Shown here: positions 62,320-64,000 of the stretch, one piece after another | How the letters are laid out: the number at the start of each line of letters is the position of its first letter | How positions within the stretch are numbered: the first letter of the stretch is position 1 | Source: Karalla daura | Taxonomy: Eukaryota; Chordata; Actinopteri; Chaetodontiformes; Leiognathidae | Length of the DNA: 64,000 bases | Direction of reading: 5' to 3' | Assembly (NCBI GenBank): GCA_029224185.1 | Contig: CM055200.1 | Location: 7,887,170 to 7,951,169 of the forward strand | The notes under the pieces: model-generated | What the model saw: the letters and a program-made list of their open reading frames with translations, nothing else | Databases searched by the model: none | What the model was told of the DNA's origin: nothing | Position numbers and translations under genes: made by a program

Positions 62320-64000
62320 CTGTGGGAGACACCGAGAGAAAAGAAGGATTGCTGTGACGTAAGCCCAACAAGCATCTCCCGAGCCTCGGAGACCTGTTAA
62401 TGGGCAGAAGCAGAGGACACTAATGTGCGATTTCACTGTATTTCACCGAGCAATTATCCAGCTGCATTAGCAGCAGAATAATTACGAGCTTGGGCACCAC
62501 TGAGGTTAAATTCCTTCTTTCTCACCACTCGGTGACGAATAAGTGAATAGCATCCTGCGTTCCCCTGGATATCGTTAGTTTAATGAGAGTTATCAAGTTT
62601 GCTGGGCCGCAGATTGCATCGAGCATCATTACATCAGCACAGGTTGCTTCGGGCTGGAGCTCAGGATAGCACAAGGCTGGTGTGATGTCAGCAATGCAGA
62701 CTCAATTACACCTTGTCTGGCAAAAGTGACTCATTTGGACTGTTTTCTTGCTGTTTTCTCATATGTGCTCCTCCCCATGCTCTCACACGGTAATGTAATC
62801 GTCAGCAGTCCGGGGTAATATAGTGTAACTGTAGCAAGCGGCATGTAATGAAGTCACGCACGGAGGAAAGAGCAATATACTGTGTGTGTCACTTTTAGTA
62901 GATGGGGAGGACTGTCCCATCTTTGATATCATCTGCTTAGGATTCAGTGCAGTCACATGTTTCCTTTCATCATAAAACTGTTCCAGGAAGGTAGAAATTA
63001 AATGACGGGGCACATATGCTCAGCATTAGTTGTTTTGCATCATAATGTCTTATGTGTATATGTATGAATATATCACATATAAGTTACTCTGCCTTCACTC
63101 TGCCACCAGAGAGCATGATGTTGTGCAGTTATCTGGCAAACCACGACTCTGCCGAGCCCTCCCACCCGTATCTCTGATTCTCATTTTACCCCCACTAGGG
63201 ATGCATGAAAATGACAGGGGCATTAGCGCTTGAGTCAACAGATTGAATTAGCCGTGGCAGCCCTGGATCTGCAGCTGCACAGAGCCACGCCATTACCAAG
63301 CTCCAGTGCTCTCCGCATTCGCCCCGAATCTGGCTTTGCACATCGATTTCTGCCGCCTGGATTTCAAGAGTGCAACGTGAGAGGGCAGAGAGGATGTTCA
63401 GAGGTAGAAACTCTCCAGGTTTGGTTAAACCTGTAGACGCGAATGTTGTCACAGAAGAGATGCAGAGCGTTGTGAGTCCAAAAACATACACGTTTTGGTC
63501 GATTTGAGCCTCCAAATTGCCCCCGAAGCGAAAGTGTGACGGAGTAAAGGAGAAGGCCTAAATACACAAAAATATTGGCTGAAAGCAAGAGGGGAGATGC
63601 TGAGTAAGGTATTTAGTCAAATTAAATATAAATTTGATCCTTAAGAAATCTAATGAACCGAGCACGTTAAATTAGCTGATGTCAGGGTGCTAGTGTATGT
63701 ACAGTTCCTCTTATCCAGCTGTTAGTCTGTTTTGGTAGTTTAGAAAATTATACAAGAAATGTGAAGGACAACACAAACAGCAGAGTTTTATCTGTGGGAA
63801 TGGCTAATGCCTGTTCCACAAAGGCCCAGATAAGGTCCTTAATTGCCTCTTTTGTCTTCTATTTTTGTCCGGAAAATAAGAAGCTGAGATCAGACAATTG
63901 AGAATTTCTCTTATCTTAACTATGTTTTAATACTCAAAACAGTGCATCGATTTTTTAAAAAATAGTTTTGTCAAAATGTGCTTGGCAAAGTATCCTGTGA
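62320..64000. other. Upstream intron of the pld5-like gene, no exon seen
   Basis: The pld5-like exon at 62133-62319 has an AG acceptor at its start, so this region is intronic. I found no frame with a hydrophobic anchor segment or other PLD5 N-terminal features. A short plus-orientation fragment of the interspersed repeat family is at about 63475-63545 ('gtccaaaaacatacacg', 'cctccaaattgcccc'). Confidence 0.6.

Noticed and set aside
62400..64000. Search for the membrane-anchor exon of the pld5-like gene
   Set aside because: No suitable hydrophobic frame with splice sites was found; it must lie to the right of the window.

Overview
The window is nuclear DNA of a ray-finned (teleost) fish, most likely a percomorph. 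Genes have many short GT-AG exons, several encoded proteins closely match vertebrate families, and microsatellites and fish-type interspersed repeats are abundant. I recognise five protein-coding genes. No rRNA, tRNA, CRISPR array, operon or complete mobile element is supported.

Layout, left to right. (1) 1-14.84 kb: the 5' end of a girdin gene (ccdc88a-like) on the minus strand. Three coding exons are present and the rest lies left of the window; its promoter/5'UTR region is about 14.84-15.6 kb. (2) 15.6-22.8 kb: AT-rich intergenic DNA with repeat remnants. (3) 22.96-29.25 kb: complete pnpt1 (mitochondrial polynucleotide phosphorylase), plus strand, 28 coding exons, 770 residues. (4) 31.14-37.73 kb: complete ppp4r3b/smek2 (PP4 regulatory subunit 3), plus strand, 16 coding exons, 809 residues, with a 2.5 kb repeat-rich 3'UTR. 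(5) 49.81-41.44 kb: complete cfap36 (ARL3-binding ciliary protein), minus strand, 10 coding exons, 378 residues, with a near-palindromic RFX X-box about 260 bp upstream of its start codon. (6) 62.32-54.48 kb: most of a pld5-like gene (catalytically degenerate phospholipase D family membrane protein), minus strand, eight exons; the N-terminal exons with the membrane anchor lie right of the window.

ccdc88a, cfap36, ppp4r3b and pnpt1 are also neighbours on human 2p16.1. The order and strands here equal the human arrangement after one inversion of the cfap36-ppp4r3b-pnpt1 segment, with pld5 replacing EFEMP1 as flank. The genes act in separate processes: actin and G-protein signalling, mitochondrial RNA decay, PP4 phosphatase targeting, cilia, and a pseudo-PLD. 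I see linkage conservation, not a pathway cluster.

I found no undescribed biological system. The points most worth checking are the cfap36 X-box, the inversion, the decay of the HKD motifs and the long C-terminal tail of the pld5-like gene, two long CTAT arrays next to the ppp4r3b and cfap36 promoters, a diverged ~100 bp tandem repeat inside ppp4r3b, and a cluster of poly-C/poly-G runs between 36 and 45 kb.
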